Origin: an uncultured Christensenella sp.
Lineage (GTDB): Bacteria > Bacillota > Clostridia > Christensenellales > CAG-917
Reading direction: 5' to 3'
Assembly (NCBI GenBank): GCA_910584155.1
Contig: CAJTYG010000003.1
Span: 1-64,000, forward strand
DNA length: 64,000 bases
Part shown: positions 61,986 through 64,000 of the stretch, piece after piece
Numbering within the stretch: the stretch's first letter is position 1
Layout: each line of letters starts with the position of its first letter
The notes under the pieces: model-generated
What the model was told of the DNA's origin: nothing
The model's input: only the letters and a program-made list of their open reading frames with translations
Database searches by the model: none
Made by a program: the position numbers and the translations under genes

Positions 61986-63209
61986 TCACAGTGACAAAAA
62001 CCTCTCGGTTAGCTCCCACGGGTTTTCAAAAAGTATTTTGCTGTCCCTTGCAGCTTGCTCGCTGTATGATTTATTGCTGCCGAGCGCACGGCTTGAGGTG
62101 TACAGCATATAGGGCACGGGCTCGCCTGTGTGAGTGCGCTTTGATATCGGCGTGTAATGGTCGGGCATTATCAGCAGGCTTATCGGCTCTGACTTGCTTT
62201 CAAAATATCCGAGCACTTTTGAAATTATTTTTTCATCTATCAGCTCGATAGCTTTCACCTTGCCGTCAACGTCGCCCTGATGTCCGCACTCGTCGGTAGC
62301 CTCGAGGTGTATCATACAAACGTCGGCAATGCCGCTTTCGAGCGCATCTATAGCACTTTGCGCCTTGCCGTCGAAATTTGTATCGAGCGTACCCGTTGCG
62401 CCCTCTACTTCCAAAACCATCATTCCGCTGCCGATGGCAATGCCCTTTAGCAGGTCTACTGCGCTTATCATTGCGCAGCGTTTGCCGTACTTTTTCTCAA
62501 AGCTTTGGATATTGGGCTTTGTGCCTTCGCCCCAAAACCAAAGCGAGTTGGCAGGTCTTTTGCCGTTTGCCTCTCTTTCGAGATTTATGCTGTGTTTTGA
62601 CAAAAACTCATAAGACGCTTTCATAAGCGACAGTAGCAGGGCGCTCTGCCCGCCCGAGGGTAGATAGTCCGCTATCCTTTTGTCGAGAATATCGTGGGGA
62701 GGGGTGAGAATTTCGTTTGGGGAAGAGTGCTTGAGTATGAGGCAGTGGCGGTAGCTTATGCCGCAGTGCAGCTCGAAGCTTTGGGCGAAGCTCTGCGATT
62801 TTAAATGAGCGGACAGGTCGTCAAGCAATACCCTTGCTTCATCTGTGCTTATCTCGCCTGCGCTGTAATCGAGCATAGTTTTTTGGTCATATTCCCTTTC
62901 GTTTGAAAGAGTGACGAGATTCGCCCTCAAGGCGAGGTCGTCGTCCTGCATATTTATGCCTATAGAAAGCGCCTCGAGGGGGCTTCTGCCCGTGTAGCAG
63001 GTGTGCACGTCATAGCCGAGCACACCGAGATTTGCAACGTCGCTGCCCGCCTTGAAGCCGTCGGGAACTGTGCGGACAAGCCCTATTTCGCTGCTTTTGG
63101 CGATAGCGTCCATTGCGGGCGTAAAAGCAAATTCCAACGGAGTTTTGCCGTTGAGCTTTTGTATGGGATAGTCTGCCATACCGTCAAGCAGAATGAGAAC
63201 ATATTTCAT
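61986..63209 (-). CDS. apgM: Cofactor-independent phosphoglycerate mutase (ApgM type)
   Basis: The 407-residue alkaline phosphatase-superfamily enzyme of the archaeal type has LILLDGMADYPIQKLNGKTP, the Ser-containing GSDVANLGVLGYD, and C-terminal MIHLEATDECGHQGD and MPDHYTPIS metal motifs. It interconverts 3- and 2-phosphoglycerate in glycolysis. This shorter type is common in Clostridia and other anaerobes. Confidence 0.9.
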   Translation of the reverse strand: MKYVLILLDGMADYPIQKLNGKTPLEFAFTPAMDAIAKSSEIGLVRTVPDGFKAGSDVANLGVLGYDVHTCYTGRSPLEALSIGINMQDDDLALRANLVTLSNEREYDQKTMLDYSAGEISTDEARVLLDDLSAHLKSQSFAQSFELHCGISYRHCLILKHSSPNEILTPPHDILDKRIADYLPSGGQSALLLSLMKASYEFLSKHSINLEREANGKRPANSLWFWGEGTKPNIQSFEKKYGKRCAMISAVDLLKGIAIGSGMMVLEVEGATGTLDTNFDGKAQSAIDALESGIADVCMIHLEATDECGHQGDVDGKVKAIELIDEKIISKVLGYFESKSEPISLLIMPDHYTPISKRTHTGEPVPYMLYTSSRALGSNKSYSEQAARDSKILFENPWELTERFLSL

Positions 63210-63340
63210 ATCGCACCTCGTTGCGTTTGGTTTATCATATTGCTTTCTCTTGCATTTGTCAATTTTATATGCTAAATTATTATATTATAGCAAATGCGTG
63301 AAAGTGGCGTTTTTGCAGATAATATGGCTGAGGTAGCGTT

Positions 63341-64000
63341 TTGGCAAGGTCTGTCGACAAAAATTTAAAAAAGCTTCCGCTTGGAGCTATCCGTCCTACA
63401 GGTTGGCTGAAGGACGAGATGCTGCATATGTGCGACCTGCAAAAAAGGCTGGGCGTATTGCAGGGGCTTGTCAAAAACGGCGAGTGGATTAGCGGCGAGG
63501 GCTTGCCCAAATATGCAAGAGGGCTCACCCTGCTTGCGGCTGCGCTCGACGACAAAAATCTCAAGGACAGAATGACGGGTTTTTTTCAGCCTATCCTTAA
63601 CAGCGCAAACGAGGGCGGCGATTTCGGACCTAAGCAGGGACATACCGTCACGCCTAAGATAGAGGCGATAAAGGCGCTTCTGTGCTACTATGAATATACA
63701 GGCTCCGAAAGAGTGCTCGCCTTTTTGAAAAAATATTTCAAAAATCAGTTCAACACATACGAGGTGACGTCGCTGTGGCACGACTCGAGGGCAAGATTGC
63801 TTGAGGAAATCCCTGCGCTCGAGGCGGTGTACAGAGAAACCGACCTCGAGTGGCTGCAGGATCTCGGCGAAAAGCTGCGTGACAGCTCAAACGATTGGTT
63901 TAAGCTTGCGGACAAGTTTTTATACAAACGCCCTGCGCACAGATATGTGTCGGTGTCGGCGCTAAAGCGCATACAAAAGACTGTCGCTATTTATGAAAAG
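63341..64000 (+). CDS. GH127-like glycosidase, N-terminal part (cut by window end)
   Basis: The frame opens with TTG at 63341, behind GAGGT, and stays open for 220 codons to the end of the window. LPLGAIRPTGWLKDEM is the typical start of beta-L-arabinofuranosidase family GH127 and related proteins, followed by GEWISGEGLPKYARGLTLLA and GGDFGPKQGH. It should cut terminal sugars from plant-type glycans. It starts with TTG, so ATG-only gene finding misses the start. Confidence 0.75.
   Translation, partial: MARSVDKNLKKLPLGAIRPTGWLKDEMLHMCDLQKRLGVLQGLVKNGEWISGEGLPKYARGLTLLAAALDDKNLKDRMTGFFQPILNSANEGGDFGPKQGHTVTPKIEAIKALLCYYEYTGSERVLAFLKKYFKNQFNTYEVTSLWHDSRARLLEEIPALEAVYRETDLEWLQDLGEKLRDSSNDWFKLADKFLYKRPAHRYVSVSALKRIQKTVAIYEK

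Overview
The window looks like a chromosomal segment of an uncultured, gut-type Firmicute (Clostridia-like; inference). The basis is Shine-Dalgarno sites of the AGGAGG type, an EcfA1-EcfA2-EcfT transporter, the pth-mfd gene order, a collagen-like spore or surface protein, and the kinds of mobile DNA present. No rRNA, complete tRNA or CRISPR array was seen.

Layout. (1) 1-3.6 kb: a left edge with hairpins and a short direct repeat, then a membrane-anchored alpha/beta hydrolase divergent from a PocR/AraC regulator. (2) 3.78-5.24 kb: a scar of three gene fragments: the orphan C-terminus of a surface protein, a piece of tyrosine recombinase, and a frameshifted C-terminal piece of a serine recombinase. 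(3) 5.4-6.1 kb: a lincosamide nucleotidyltransferase gene (lnu type). (4) 6.4-12.2 kb: a co-directional operon of small, often very acidic proteins, ending with a PcfK-like/MutS-I fusion and a PcfJ-like protein. (5) 12.24-14.71 kb: a ribosomal-protection tetracycline resistance gene with its attenuator leader, bounded by perfect 15-bp inverted repeats. (6) 14.8-22.3 kb, minus strand: a module with filamentous-phage (inovirus) architecture. It has an HUH replication protein beside strong hairpins, a Zot/pI-like ATPase, large membrane-anchored proteins including a coiled-coil stalk with InlB-like repeats, and a 52-aa coat-like membrane protein followed by a terminator. (7) 22.5-25.3 kb: element regulators (sigma-like and HTH proteins, a zinc ribbon, and a LexA homologue with two SOS-type boxes). 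(8) 25.29-27.4 kb: a repeat-rich control region and a complete large serine recombinase.

The main result is that regions 3-8 read as one composite mobile element. An inovirus-like module, a PcfK/PcfJ module, SOS-type regulation, an intact serine recombinase and two resistance genes sit together. Gene order and hallmark proteins support the inovirus reading. Most structural gene assignments are inferences.

From 27.5 kb to the end the DNA is ordinary chromosome. It carries a sugar kinase/2-hydroxyacid dehydrogenase operon, a BaiN-type flavoprotein, cyclophilin, an acyltransferase, an SGNH lipoprotein, ecfA1-ecfA2-ecfT-truA, glnS, a zinc-ribbon protein with two 4-TM proteins, a WalJ-type hydrolase, two CPBP proteases, rlmH, a tRNA/nucleoside deaminase, a GlmU-like protein, pth, mfd, a collagen-like protein, a condensation-fold protein with an esterase, apgM, and the start of a GH127-like gene cut by the window end. 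Several of these genes appear to be transcribed without a leader.
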